Notes: generated by a model not told the origin, from the letters alone. Positions 1 to 8,747 are shown, counted from the stretch's first letter. The stretch: DNA of 64,000 bases from Bacteroidales bacterium UBA4360 (GCA_002393945.1 DGSO01000019.1:1-64000), one strand, 5' to 3'. Program-made: numbers and translations.

Positions 1-7
1 TGGGTTA

Positions 8-15
8 CAAACATA
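8..15 (-). promoter_or_regulatory. -7 box of a promoter firing out of the left edge
   Basis: The minus strand reads TATGTTTG, a match to the Bacteroidota -7 consensus TAnnTTTG. Its target gene lies outside the window. The surrounding bases closely resemble the promoter in front of the GH28 gene near 49484. The rest of 1-137 shows no convincing gene: one open frame of 18 codons ends at base 57 and could be the tail of a neighbour, but nothing supports this. Confidence 0.45.
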
Positions 16-137
16 GGAACTGTGTTTGGATTTGACCGCGTTGTCGGCCGTATTTGACCATGTGCAACTGCTATAAGGACCTTACTCAACGCTTTATGGC
101 CGTTTTTCGCAGTTCCCTTATAATCAGTTAGTTACTG

Positions 138-169
138 AAATCCCCTGCGCAATTTAACGCAGGGGATTT
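138..169. terminator. Perfect 12-bp hairpin downstream of the acyltransferase operon
   Basis: The arm AAATCCCCTGCG (138-149) is the exact reverse complement of 158-169, with an 8-base loop. The T-rich ends of the stem replace a separate T-run. It lies about 70 bases beyond the stop of the minus-strand acyltransferase gene, so it probably ends that operon, possibly in both directions. Confidence 0.55.
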
Positions 170-239
170 CTATAAAGTACTAAGTAGCAGGCGTTTGCAA
201 AATACGCCCATTGAACCACAGAGAAGCAACGGCCGGGGC

Positions 240-1334
240 CTATTCTCCCAGCACGCACCAGCGGACTACCGGGATGCGGCGGATAATCTCATAGAGAAGC
301 GGAGAGAGAGTAAACACGGCAACCGTCAGTATCACGTACATGGACCATGGCGGCAGCTGAGTATAGGTCTTCATCATGTAGCCCAGACTGGCAATCACCA
401 GATAATGAACTATATAGAGGCCATAACTGGAGCGGGTCATATAGCCCGCGAAACGGCCCGTGCTGTCGAAGCGCGCATTGAACCAGCCCATCATGGCAAG
501 GCACATCAGCCAGCCGTAGATGCAGTTGAGCGGGCTTCCCAGATACTCAGGCGAGGTATAGTCCTGCCCGAAGGTGGTGCCGATGAGAACGCCTCCAGCT
601 ATGAGGGCCGATACCATCAGCGGAATCCAGGCCTTGCCAACCTTTTCCTGCACCTCGTCATGAGAAAAGACAAAGTACCCCAGCAGGAACGGCACCATAT
701 AGAAAAGCGGCTTGTACAGGTTCAGAAGACCATCGGCCGATTCCGGACGCGGGTTCCGGATAAGCGTCTGCTCCCCAGCCCAGAAGAGCACTCCAAGCAT
801 GATTATCCACACAATGCCAGCCTTTCCGCACCAAGTCCAGAACCGATCATGTCTGTCCAGAGCCCTCACAATCAGTAGCACAAGGCTCAGAAGCCACAGC
901 ACCTGAATGAACCACAACGGACCCGTGCCGCTCACGGCCATAATAATATACTTTGCCACTGCCGGAACGCCGTCAAAGACGCCCTGTCTCTCTGCCACCA
1001 CCGTGTTGAAGTATCCCACCATCCATTGGAATACAAACAGGCCGATGGTACCCGGCACCAGCAGTTTCCGCGTACGCGCCTTGAACCACTCCTTTGCCGA
1101 ATACTTGTCCAGGGCATACCTGGCGCTTATTCCCGCCAGGATAAAGAGAAGTGGCATGAAGAACGGGTACAGGATGTACATCACAATATCCTGGTACTGC
1201 GGGACATCCGGATATTCTCCAAAGCCCCCTATTCCGCCAAACACGCCTTTATTGTTGTAGAAATAGATGACGTGGTACAACAGTACCAGAAGTACGGTTA
1301 CCCACCGCAGGTTGTCTATCCAATGTTTTCTCAT
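240..1334 (-). CDS. Acyltransferase family 3 integral membrane protein
   Basis: This 364-residue protein is very hydrophobic, with about ten predicted membrane helices across its length. The N-terminus has the family pattern of an Arg (R10) followed by a membrane segment ending in a conserved His (H21, VLLYHVIYF). This identifies the Acyl_transf_3 family (OafA/MdoC-like), whose members move acetyl or succinyl groups onto sugars of exported glycans or lipids at the inner membrane. The acceptor cannot be told from sequence. The start overlaps the stop of the AbrB-type gene by 4 bases (ATGA), so the two are probably co-translated from one promoter. Length is normal for the family and no damage is seen. 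Confidence 0.85.
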   Translation of the reverse strand: MRKHWIDNLRWVTVLLVLLYHVIYFYNNKGVFGGIGGFGEYPDVPQYQDIVMYILYPFFMPLLFILAGISARYALDKYSAKEWFKARTRKLLVPGTIGLFVFQWMVGYFNTVVAERQGVFDGVPAVAKYIIMAVSGTGPLWFIQVLWLLSLVLLIVRALDRHDRFWTWCGKAGIVWIIMLGVLFWAGEQTLIRNPRPESADGLLNLYKPLFYMVPFLLGYFVFSHDEVQEKVGKAWIPLMVSALIAGGVLIGTTFGQDYTSPEYLGSPLNCIYGWLMCLAMMGWFNARFDSTGRFAGYMTRSSYGLYIVHYLVIASLGYMMKTYTQLPPWSMYVILTVAVFTLSPLLYEIIRRIPVVRWCVLGE

Positions 1335-1540
1335 TTCGGCAGGCCCTCCATTACCTGGTCGATAGCACTTTGGAAGATTTCTGTCTTCAGGAGCGCCATT
1401 CCTTTCTGGTCTCCAAGCATAAGCAGGGCATCCCCCGGCTTGATATTGTACACTGTACGGGCCTCCTTGGGAATAACAATCTGGCCCTTGTCCCCCACCT
1501 TCACTACTCCGAAGATGTATTTGCCTTCATTTTCCTGCAT
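1331..1540 (-). CDS. AbrB/MazE/SpoVT-type DNA-binding protein
   Basis: This 69-residue protein has a swapped-hairpin AbrB domain near its N-terminus (VKVGDKGQIVIPKEAR), followed by a short helical tail. Such proteins bind DNA as dimers and act as antitoxins or transition-state regulators. The frame is open up to 1612, but the promoter box at 1566-1573 lies inside that extension, so the ATG at 1540 is the likely start. No toxin gene is adjacent; the partner is a membrane acyltransferase overlapping by 4 bases. A role in autoregulating this two-gene operon is inferred only. Confidence 0.85.
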   Translation of the reverse strand: MQENEGKYIFGVVKVGDKGQIVIPKEARTVYNIKPGDALLMLGDQKGMALLKTEIFQSAIDQVMEGLPK

Positions 1541-1565
1541 AATGGTAAAAGTTAGAATTTTCCCA

Positions 1566-1597
1566 CAAATATAACAAATAATCAGCTCTCCGGCAAA
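1566..1597 (-). promoter_or_regulatory. Promoter of the AbrB-acyltransferase operon
   Basis: The -7 box TATATTTG (minus strand, 1573 to 1566) is preceded by TTTG at 1597-1594 with a 20-base gap. This is the textbook Bacteroidota arrangement and the best two-part promoter in the window. Its position fixes the AbrB start at 1540. Confidence 0.75.
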
Positions 1598-1650
1598 AAA
1601 AGTTTTCGGCACACCAGCGGGCGAGGTTGGCTAGTGGATTATTCAAACAA

Positions 1651-1684
1651 AAAACAGCCCGCGGAGTGAACTGCGGGCTGTTTT
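1651..1684. terminator. Strong bidirectional intrinsic terminator
   Basis: AAAACAGCCCGC at 1651-1662 pairs perfectly with 1673-1684 around a 10-base loop, with A-run and T-run flanks. It lies just past the stop of the BIG2 lipoprotein gene on the minus strand and upstream of the AbrB promoter, so it insulates the two units. Confidence 0.85.
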
Positions 1685-1699
1685 ATGAGTAATCAGGAG

Positions 1700-3478
1700 C
1701 TAATCCTTGACGGGACGCACGGAAAGTCCGTATTCCCTGGCTATGGCAGCGATGCCCTTGTCACCGGAAATGAAGTCCACGGCGTCTGCCATTCCCTCAA
1801 CTCCCGAGAGGGTAGATGCCCAGTAACTGCCGTAGGTGCCCTGGTTCTCCAGGCTGCTCCTGAAAACACCGGCCGCAGGAAGGAAGATGCTCTTGCCGTT
1901 AGGGCCTGTCACCTGCATTCCATTGACGCCATTGCGTTTTGTCCAGGTCCACGTGCAAGACTCACGTAACTCCTTAAACTCGTTGAAGGTAGGGGTGCGC
2001 CAACCATTGCCAAGGTTCACACTTGCGGCATCATCTTCAGGCTCCAGGACACTCTTTTTATCACCGCCCAGTTTTGTCTCGTACTTGGTATACAATTTCA
2101 TTCCATCACCATAATCGACCGGTCCCCACTTATAATTGCCGCCAGTGTACTTTGATTTGGTGGAAGTTTCTGCCCAGGCGTAATGATTACCATATTCCTC
2201 GGGTTTTGAGGCGCCCACATTCCAGCCGCGCCATTTCAGCCCGCTGGGAAGTCCAAGGTCAACAACTTCTTCACCCTGATCAGAAGAGCCTCCGGTGACA
2301 GTTACCTGGCAGGTATCATATATCATAGGATTGGCCTGGCACCGGACCGTAATTGTGGCCTCGCAGGGCTGCAGGGCAGTAAGCTGGCCGGTTGAACTGA
2401 TATATAACTTTGCGCTGTTGGCGGAACTGACCCAGACAACATTCTTGTTGGAAGCGTTTTCAGGAAGGACCGTAGCCGTAAACTGGTACTGCTGGTTTAC
2501 ACTTAGCGTAAGTTCGTGCCTGTCAAGGGTAACGGACTCTACCGGTACGGAATTGTCAGAGTCTGTAACGGAAACCTGGCAGTTAGCGGTAAGGTCTCCG
2601 GCGTGTACGGTTACAACCGTCTGTCCCACGCCCACACCGGTTATCTTGGCCTGAGTCTTGGAAACCATCTGCACCTTGGCAACATAACTGGCCTGAGATT
2701 CCCAGTAGATTGTTACCTCAGCGTCTTCGGGGTCCATAACCAAAGAGACCACCTGTTCCTGGCCCAGTCCAAGGGCAACGAAGGAAGGATCCACAGAAAC
2801 GCTGTTGAGGGTGGAAGAGCCACCACCACCGCCGTTGCCACCGTCCCTTTCTACGGTTACCTCGGAGAAAGCCATCTTATCGCCTACCATCGCCAGAACC
2901 TTGGTGGTTCCAACGGAAACGCCGGTTATCTTTGCCTGCCTGTCGGAAGTTTTTTCCACCGTGACGACCTGGGTATTGTCACTCACCCACTTGATATCGG
3001 CCTTTGCGTCTGAAGGAGTGATGATGGCAGTCAGAGTGCCATCCCCGCCAATGGAAATATTGGTGACAGCAGGGTCTACGGAAATGCTTTCCACGGCTTT
3101 GTCGCTTCCGCCGCCACCACCGTTTTCATCGGCCTTACGGATAACAAGACGGCAAGAGGCCATAACTTTTCCGGCCTTGGCCTCAATTGAAGCGATTCCT
3201 TCCTTTAATCCGGTAACAACGCCGTTTTCAACGGAAGCGATTTCCGGATAAAGGGACACCCATTCCACCTTATCCGTGGTGTTTTCAGGTTCCACCTTTG
3301 CGGTAATGGTCAAGGTCTCTCCTACCTTTAGTTCAGCGTCGAGGGGAACATCAAGTGTAATGGAGGTTGCAGGGATTTCCTTGCCATCATTCAGGAACTG
3401 GTTAATTTCATCCTGCGTACAGGCCGATAAGGCCAGGAGCGCAATTGCCGCAAGGGCTTTAAAGAATTTCTTAGTCAT
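1700..3478 (-). CDS. Lipoprotein with BIG2 repeats and a C-terminal FISUMP-like domain
   Basis: The 592-residue product starts with a signal peptide ending in a lipobox (LLALSAC, Cys20), so it is lipid-anchored and probably surface-exposed or periplasmic. About four bacterial Ig-like group 2 domains follow (roughly residues 35-115, 130-210, 225-305, 312-395), separated by glycine-rich linkers (GGGGG) after the first two. The C-terminal 190 residues open with VDLGLPSGLKWRGWNVG and end with GLSVRPVKD. This pattern is typical of the Fibrobacter/Bacteroidota major paralogous (FISUMP/DUF1566-like) domain, a lectin-like fold. A binding or adhesive role is inferred; the ligand is unknown. A LuxR-type regulator gene lies 81 bases upstream on the same strand. 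Confidence 0.82.
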   Translation of the reverse strand: MTKKFFKALAAIALLALSACTQDEINQFLNDGKEIPATSITLDVPLDAELKVGETLTITAKVEPENTTDKVEWVSLYPEIASVENGVVTGLKEGIASIEAKAGKVMASCRLVIRKADENGGGGGSDKAVESISVDPAVTNISIGGDGTLTAIITPSDAKADIKWVSDNTQVVTVEKTSDRQAKITGVSVGTTKVLAMVGDKMAFSEVTVERDGGNGGGGGSSTLNSVSVDPSFVALGLGQEQVVSLVMDPEDAEVTIYWESQASYVAKVQMVSKTQAKITGVGVGQTVVTVHAGDLTANCQVSVTDSDNSVPVESVTLDRHELTLSVNQQYQFTATVLPENASNKNVVWVSSANSAKLYISSTGQLTALQPCEATITVRCQANPMIYDTCQVTVTGGSSDQGEEVVDLGLPSGLKWRGWNVGASKPEEYGNHYAWAETSTKSKYTGGNYKWGPVDYGDGMKLYTKYETKLGGDKKSVLEPEDDAASVNLGNGWRTPTFNEFKELRESCTWTWTKRNGVNGMQVTGPNGKSIFLPAAGVFRSSLENQGTYGSYWASTLSGVEGMADAVDFISGDKGIAAIAREYGLSVRPVKD

Positions 3479-3540
3479 ATTGTTGGTTATAGTGTTAAAT
3501 CCTTCGCTCTGCGAATATGGGCAAAAAGGATTTTATTATT

Positions 3541-3558
3541 ATAGTACGAAAGCACTAT
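3541..3558 (-). terminator. Weak hairpin after the TPR-LuxR gene
   Basis: On the minus strand ATAGTGC and GTACTAT pair (one G-T pair) around a TTTC loop, directly after the TAA stop of the LuxR-type gene. It is followed by an A/T-rich stretch rather than a clean T-run. Confidence 0.35.
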
Positions 3559-3559
3559 T

Positions 3560-4939
3560 TTACACTATCCCCAGTTCATTTGCAATACGGAGCATCTCAG
3601 CGTTACTGCGCACATCCATCTTGGTATAGATGTTCTGTTTGTGGTTCTTTATGGTGTATAAGCTCACGTGAAGGCGGCCCGCTATGCCCGCGGCGGAAAG
3701 GCCTTCCGCGCTTAGGCGTATCACTTCAATCTCACGGGCGGTGAGGCCCAGCTCCTTTACGCGGCGGGAGCGTTCCTCTGTAAGGTTATTAATGTAGGAA
3801 GCGATATCATCGGCCATGATGCCATCCTCCTCTCCAAGGAGTTCGCTGCAGCGTGCACGTATGGTCTCCTTGTCAGGGACTGCCCTCTCCCCGGCCCTGG
3901 GACTTGCGAGATCCTTTGAGATGAGCCTCAGGAGCTGCTCCTTTCCGCGGTCCGACGCAACGATGCGGCGGATATAGGCCTGGGAGATCACCATCATTAT
4001 TATTAGGGCTACTGCAAGGATTATCAGCGCCACCAGCACAATGCTCATCCGGGCGATTTTCACCTCCTTGAGGGAAGTCTCATAGCGGGTTTCCATCTCC
4101 TGGAGGCGGGAATCGGCCTTTTTCTGCATATAATGCTCTATGGCATAGACATACTGCTGATGGGCCGATGCCGAACTGTCCACATCCCCGGCCTGCGCAT
4201 AGAGCATCACAAGGTTGTTCCAGCACTGGCTCTGCATTAGGTAGTCCTCCTCATTCAGCCCCTCAAGGACCTTTTTGCAGCACTCGATGCCGTCCTTCCA
4301 GTTGCCGCCCTGACGGTACCAGCGCATCCAGTAAGGGAGCGCCCTGGACGGGAATGCCGGGTCCTTGGAAGAAGCCACGGCCTCGTCAATGGCCTCGCCG
4401 GCCTTGGCGTAAATCTCCTTGTCTATGGGGTCACTGAAACGGTTGAGGCCGATATATGCCTGGCTTGTCTGAAGGAGGATATCGGCCTTGAGGGAAGGGC
4501 TGCCGGAGGCATATCCAAGCGCCTCCTGAAGTGTCTCCAGGGCCTCTTTATCCTGGGCCTCGCCCTCAGTGATGGCCCCACAAAGCTGCAGGCGGGCTTT
4601 CTGGAGAAGGGCGGCCGCAATGAGGGTATCCGTACCCGCAGCCCGGGCAAGACGCTCCGCCTCCAGGGCGTGTTCCCACCCTTGCGCGTCACGCCAGGTG
4701 ATTATATCAAGGGCGGCAAGGCGGCTGAGGCAGAAGGACTTTCCCCCGTCCGTGAGGTCCGGGGCTGACAAAGCCTTCAGGGCATATTCCGTGGCCTGTT
4801 CCCAGTCCTGTCCGGCGGCAAGGCGGTCACTCTCCGAAAGAAGTGCACCCCAGGAGTCCGCTCCCCTTCCGTCTGGCCGGCAGGAAACCGCAGAAAGAAC
4901 CGTTACAAAGACTGCAAAGGCCGCAAAAAGTTTTTTCAT
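3560..4939 (-). CDS. Membrane-anchored TPR protein with C-terminal LuxR-type HTH
   Basis: The 459-residue protein begins with a signal sequence bearing a lipobox-like end (LSAVSC, Cys20). About 250 residues of degenerate TPR-like helices follow, then a short coiled region, one strong transmembrane helix at about 298-322, a charged linker, and a LuxR/GerE helix-turn-helix at about 397-459 (LTAREIEVIRLSAEGLS). The family layout predicts a TPR sensor outside the inner membrane and a DNA-binding domain in the cytoplasm. The BIG2 lipoprotein gene just downstream is the obvious candidate target. Having both a lipobox and a transmembrane helix is odd; the Cys may not be lipidated. A near-consensus -7 box (TTACTTTG, 4979 to 4972) precedes it. 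Confidence 0.82.
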   Translation of the reverse strand: MKKLFAAFAVFVTVLSAVSCRPDGRGADSWGALLSESDRLAAGQDWEQATEYALKALSAPDLTDGGKSFCLSRLAALDIITWRDAQGWEHALEAERLARAAGTDTLIAAALLQKARLQLCGAITEGEAQDKEALETLQEALGYASGSPSLKADILLQTSQAYIGLNRFSDPIDKEIYAKAGEAIDEAVASSKDPAFPSRALPYWMRWYRQGGNWKDGIECCKKVLEGLNEEDYLMQSQCWNNLVMLYAQAGDVDSSASAHQQYVYAIEHYMQKKADSRLQEMETRYETSLKEVKIARMSIVLVALIILAVALIIMMVISQAYIRRIVASDRGKEQLLRLISKDLASPRAGERAVPDKETIRARCSELLGEEDGIMADDIASYINNLTEERSRRVKELGLTAREIEVIRLSAEGLSAAGIAGRLHVSLYTIKNHKQNIYTKMDVRSNAEMLRIANELGIV

Positions 4940-4983
4940 AGGAACGAATACACGTCATCCCGAGTTTTCAACAAAGTAAAACT

Positions 4984-5541
4984 CTATTTCTGCTTCGGGT
5001 GCAGTTTCTTGTAGAATTTAAGTGAATTGACAATACCGCTGAACTCGCTCTTGCTCACGTAAGTAGCCTGTACTACAGAGTCACTTCCAGGAGTCGGAAT
5101 ACTGAATTCAACGACCTTGGCGGCAATGAGCTGACGCCTTGTGAGCGTAATTGTAACAAGTTCATCGGTAGGATATGCAAGGGCATAGCTGCCGGTAAGT
5201 TCCATGGTGGAAAGCTTTGGCTGCTTGAAGAAACCCTTGATCTCTTCCATCTTTGCAATAGCCTCCTCAAGGGTATTTCCAAGAGGGATGAAGAGCTCGA
5301 AGAGAGGGTTGACCTCAATCTGGATGATATCTCCACCCATACCAAGATGTCCTACCGACAGATAGTAGGTACGAGGATCTTCATCTCCCATATAGAAGAC
5401 CTCAAGACTGGTACTGACAAGGCCATCGACTGCTTCCTCCTCGGACTGGACAAGCTCCATTCTGGGGCGTAAAACTGGTTTCTGCGCAAAGGCGCCTAAG
5501 GTTGCGCATGCAAGCGCGAGAGTAAGCACAAATCTCTTCAT
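4984..5541 (-). CDS. Secreted protein of unknown function
   Basis: I do not recognise this 185-residue protein. It has a clear cleavable signal peptide (ends LGAFAQ), so it is exported. The mature part is of mixed alpha/beta appearance with no cysteines, no obvious catalytic motif and a basic C-terminus (KKLHPKQK). It lies 72 bases downstream of the LolA-like gene on the same strand. A weak promoter box in that gap suggests it can be expressed alone. Confidence 0.75.
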   Translation of the reverse strand: MKRFVLTLALACATLGAFAQKPVLRPRMELVQSEEEAVDGLVSTSLEVFYMGDEDPRTYYLSVGHLGMGGDIIQIEVNPLFELFIPLGNTLEEAIAKMEEIKGFFKQPKLSTMELTGSYALAYPTDELVTITLTRRQLIAAKVVEFSIPTPGSDSVVQATYVSKSEFSGIVNSLKFYKKLHPKQK

Positions 5542-5561
5542 AATTCTAATCAGTTAAGTTT

Positions 5562-5569
5562 CAAATATT
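5562..5569 (-). promoter_or_regulatory. Possible -7 box for the unknown secreted protein
   Basis: The minus strand reads AATATTTG, one base off TAnnTTTG, 20 bases before the ATG at 5541. The same gap holds a 5-bp GC-rich hairpin (5585-5597) with no T-run. Confidence 0.3.
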
Positions 5570-5613
5570 TTGCGTTAAGTTCCTCCTGCTCTGCAGGTGT
5601 GAACCCAGATTGG

Positions 5614-6243
5614 TCAGCGATTGTCAGTAATTGTTACGCCGGGGAACTCATCGGCATTGAAAGTGACCTGAGCCTCCGTTACGCCGATGGTAACGTTCTC
5701 CATGCTGACTGTCATGAGGAAGCCCTTCTGCTCAAGGCAGATGGGAAGATACGTCCCCTTTGCAACGGTAAGGTTCATCTTCTTGGGGTCGTCCTTCACC
5801 TTGTTGGACTTCAACTTCTTGCAGCGGATGAGCCAATACTCGTCAGTCTCCTTCTTGATCTTGTACTTGTATCCGTTGCCGAAACTCTCGAAAGCCTTGA
5901 GATTGTTGCCGTCATCCTTATTCTCGGAAGTATCCTTGGAAGTAATGACGATTTCGGCCTTTTCCGGTGAATAATCCCACTTTGTGTCACTTGTGGTCCA
6001 GGTGATTGCCTTATTGTCCTTCATGGCAAGCTCCATCCTGACCTTGTCGCCACGGATGAGATTGTGCGAACAGATTTTGCCGATGATAGGCATCTTGACA
6101 TTGAAGTCCATGGCAAAGCCTTCGGCATCGGCCCTGGAGAGCTGGACATTCATCCTGTCGATAATTTCCTCAGCGGTCTGGGCAGAAAGCGACAGGCTCA
6201 GAAACATGGCAGCAACAGTCGCGATGATACTCATCATTCTCAT
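5614..6243 (-). CDS. LolA-like outer-membrane lipoprotein carrier protein
   Basis: The 209-residue protein has a signal peptide (ends LSLSAQ) followed by TAEEIIDRMNVQLSRA and alternating beta strands. This is characteristic of LolA/LolB-fold periplasmic proteins that carry hydrophobic lipoprotein anchors. Bacteroidota often have several LolA-like paralogues, so this may be a specialised copy. Its ATG lies 2 bases after the STAS gene stop, placing it at the end of the SpoIIE/STAS operon. A link between a signalling cascade and envelope lipoprotein handling is suggestive but unproven. Confidence 0.78.
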   Translation of the reverse strand: MRMMSIIATVAAMFLSLSLSAQTAEEIIDRMNVQLSRADAEGFAMDFNVKMPIIGKICSHNLIRGDKVRMELAMKDNKAITWTTSDTKWDYSPEKAEIVITSKDTSENKDDGNNLKAFESFGNGYKYKIKKETDEYWLIRCKKLKSNKVKDDPKKMNLTVAKGTYLPICLEQKGFLMTVSMENVTIGVTEAQVTFNADEFPGVTITDNR

Positions 6244-6245
6244 AA

Positions 6246-6551
6246 TCAGTCTTCTATCGTGAACAGATTCAGGAAACCGGTCATCATGAAGACGGTACGG
6301 ATATCGTTGTTGATGCTGCGAACGATGACTTTACCGCCCTTGGCCAGGGAAGCCTTACGCAAGGTAAGGAAAATACGAAGGCCGGAGCTGGAGATGTATG
6401 TCATCTCGCTGCAATCGAGAATAATTGTACCTGTGGCATCTTCAATAACGGGCTCGAGTGCCTTGGTCACATCGGGAGATGCAACGGTATCAAGACGTCC
6501 AATAAGTTTTACGACCCTGCTGTCGCCTTTGGTTGTAATGTTAACTTCCAT
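6246..6551 (-). CDS. STAS-domain anti-sigma factor antagonist
   Basis: This 101-residue single STAS domain has the SpoIIAA/RsbV core MTYISSSGLRIF, whose serine would be phosphorylated by a partner RsbW/SpoIIAB-type kinase and dephosphorylated by a SpoIIE-type phosphatase. Both activities are encoded in the neighbouring upstream gene, whose stop lies 3 bases before this start, which makes a complete partner-switch pair. No sigma factor or separate anti-sigma factor is in the window. Confidence 0.92.
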   Translation of the reverse strand: MEVNITTKGDSRVVKLIGRLDTVASPDVTKALEPVIEDATGTIILDCSEMTYISSSGLRIFLTLRKASLAKGGKVIVRSINNDIRTVFMMTGFLNLFTIED

Positions 6552-6554
6552 TGT

Positions 6555-8747
6555 TTATATGTTTTTTATCATTGTCAGTATATTCATGCCATCCTCTGAA
6601 CGTGCATACGTGACGGAATCCATGATGTTCTTTACCATAAGTATGCCAAGGCCGCCTATGCCGCGTTCCTCAACGCCAAGCGTGATGTCGGCGTCGGGTT
6701 TTGCCGTGGGGTCGAACGGCTTGCCCCTGTCGGAAAGGATGAACGTCAGGGATTCATCGCCAACTATGGCATCAAGGTATACAGGGCCGTTAGTTCCCTC
6801 GGGGTACGCATACATGATGACATTGCTGGCAGCCTCTTCCAGGGCAAGGTTCAGGCTCATCGCAAGGCTTGGATCAAGGCCTTTTTCATCGGCGATGGAG
6901 TCCACGAAAGGAGCGAGCTTCGAAATCTCGGCGATGACGTTGTCTAGAACGAGGCTGCGCTTTTCGGGAGATGGAACTGCCGGGGAGGTATAGTGGATAA
7001 AGAGCATCGTAAGGTCATCGCTCTGAGGGGCATCACCGACGAACTCCCTCACCGCCTCATTCACTGCATTAAGCTGTTCCATTGAACCCCTGCGGGTGCG
7101 CAGAACAGCCTTTACACGGTCTGTGCCGAAGAGTTCATGGTCGATGTTCTCCGCCTCGTTCAGGCCATCGGTATAGAGGAAGATGGCGTCGTCGGAGACC
7201 ATGTCAAATTCCTGCTCCTGGAAGTTGAAGCCCGGCAGTACTCCAAGAGGAATGTTTGCCTGGACGGGCAGCTCGCTGATTGCGTCGGTGAGCATGAAGG
7301 GGGCGTTGTGACCGGCGTTGCAATACCTCAGATGGCCGTTCTTGAGATCCAATACGCCGCAGAAGAACGTGACGAACATGTTGTTTGCGTTATCTGCAGA
7401 CATGGATTCGTTCATGGTCTGGACTATATGGGCCGGGCCGAAATCATGTGCCGAGAAGCTCCTGAACAGGCTTCGTGTCACAGCCATCACCAGCGAGGCG
7501 GGGACACCTTTGCCGCTCACATCGCCGATGCAGAAGATGAGCTTCTCGTCCCTGATATAAAAGTCATACAAATCTCCGCCGACTTCCTTTGCCGGCACTA
7601 TAGCTGCCGCCATATCCAAGTCCTTCCTTTCCGGGAAAGGAGGGAATATCTTGGGAATCATTGCCATCTGTATGGCACTTGCAATCTGCAGCTCGCTCTC
7701 CATCTTTTCCCTGCTTGCATTCATAGCCCTGTATTTCAGGGAGCTCTTGAACACGGAATAGATAATGAGTATTATCAGCAGGATGCCAAGTATCTGAAGG
7801 ATTTTCACCCAAAGTCCGATGCGGCGTACTCCGCCATAAATCTCAGTATCAGGAATGACGATGGACATTGACCAACCGGTGCGCTCGACAGGAGAAAAAT
7901 AAATATAGCTTGTTGCCCCTTTATACCTGATTGGCATATTGCCTTCCTTGCCGGACATCATGGCTTTGGCAAGGCTGTCAATGTCCCTGTTGTTCCCTTC
8001 AAGACCGCCCACGAACTCGTTTATAGTCCGGTGCATGACAAGGGTTTCGGCAGGACATACCATGAACTGGCCGGTTCGGCTGAGCATTATGCTGAATGCA
8101 TTGGGATAGACCTTCACATTGCCTACAAGTTCAGTGAGCCAGTCAAGGGAAAGGTCTGCGGTGAGAACGGCGGCGATATTCCCTTTCTTGTCCCTTATGG
8201 GAACAGAGTATGTGGTCATTAGGATTTCTCCGCCGCCTTCGTCTATATATGGTTCGGACCAGTATCCCTGGCCGGTCTCCACCGGCTTTGTGAACCACTC
8301 CTGGGAGGGATAGTCATAATCTTCGACGGCAAGGCTTTTGAGGACAACGCCGTCCCCTTCCCTTAAGGCATATGGCGCATAAAGAGGAAGCTTCCTGCTA
8401 TACCCGGGAATAAGAGCCACGGTGGAGCCTACAATTACCGGATTGTCTTCCACTATACGCTCTGCAACACGGTGCAGGCTGTCAGGGACCTCCAGGCACC
8501 AGCGCGCCAGCCAGATGTTGTTCCGGACTGCAGTCTCTGCCTGGTCGATCACGTCAAGAATCTGGTTCCTGGTGGCTTCGAGCTGGCTTTCGGCACGGAG
8601 CGAGGCTTCTTCCTTGAGTCCTTTCTTGGAAAAGGCATACTGGAGGATGGCGGTGCCTTCAAGGGTGAGTACCGCAACTATAACCAGCGCAGCCCCGGCC
8701 AGTGCAGGCTTCAGCAGCGCTTTTTTGTCAACACCTTCTAGTTTCAT
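6555..8747 (-). CDS. Cache-SpoIIE phosphatase fused to an RsbW-type HATPase
   Basis: The 730-residue protein has an N-terminal membrane helix (about 13-36), an extracytoplasmic Cache-like sensor (about 40-310, including LMTTYSVPIRDKKGNIAAVL), a second helix (about 313-335), a PP2C/SpoIIE phosphatase domain (about 380-580) and a C-terminal histidine-kinase-like ATPase (about 600-730). Phosphatase metal ligands are visible in VGGDLYDF, IGDVSGKGVPASL and QSDDLTML. The ATPase has the N-box LALEEAASNVIMYAY and the glycine motif GIGGLGILMVKNI. Phosphatase and kinase for the downstream STAS protein thus sit in one membrane receptor. The start overlaps the preceding stop as ATGA. Confidence 0.9.
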   Translation of the reverse strand: MKLEGVDKKALLKPALAGAALVIVAVLTLEGTAILQYAFSKKGLKEEASLRAESQLEATRNQILDVIDQAETAVRNNIWLARWCLEVPDSLHRVAERIVEDNPVIVGSTVALIPGYSRKLPLYAPYALREGDGVVLKSLAVEDYDYPSQEWFTKPVETGQGYWSEPYIDEGGGEILMTTYSVPIRDKKGNIAAVLTADLSLDWLTELVGNVKVYPNAFSIMLSRTGQFMVCPAETLVMHRTINEFVGGLEGNNRDIDSLAKAMMSGKEGNMPIRYKGATSYIYFSPVERTGWSMSIVIPDTEIYGGVRRIGLWVKILQILGILLIILIIYSVFKSSLKYRAMNASREKMESELQIASAIQMAMIPKIFPPFPERKDLDMAAAIVPAKEVGGDLYDFYIRDEKLIFCIGDVSGKGVPASLVMAVTRSLFRSFSAHDFGPAHIVQTMNESMSADNANNMFVTFFCGVLDLKNGHLRYCNAGHNAPFMLTDAISELPVQANIPLGVLPGFNFQEQEFDMVSDDAIFLYTDGLNEAENIDHELFGTDRVKAVLRTRRGSMEQLNAVNEAVREFVGDAPQSDDLTMLFIHYTSPAVPSPEKRSLVLDNVIAEISKLAPFVDSIADEKGLDPSLAMSLNLALEEAASNVIMYAYPEGTNGPVYLDAIVGDESLTFILSDRGKPFDPTAKPDADITLGVEERGIGGLGILMVKNIMDSVTYARSEDGMNILTMIKNI

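Noticed and set aside
1026..1574. 182-codon plus-strand frame across the AbrB and acyltransferase genes
   Set aside because: Antisense to two genes with clear motifs and a good promoter; no support of its own.
4951..4965. Fourth copy of the GTCATTC-type palindrome
   Set aside because: Only about ten bases (GTCATCCCGAG) resemble one half; the other half is missing.
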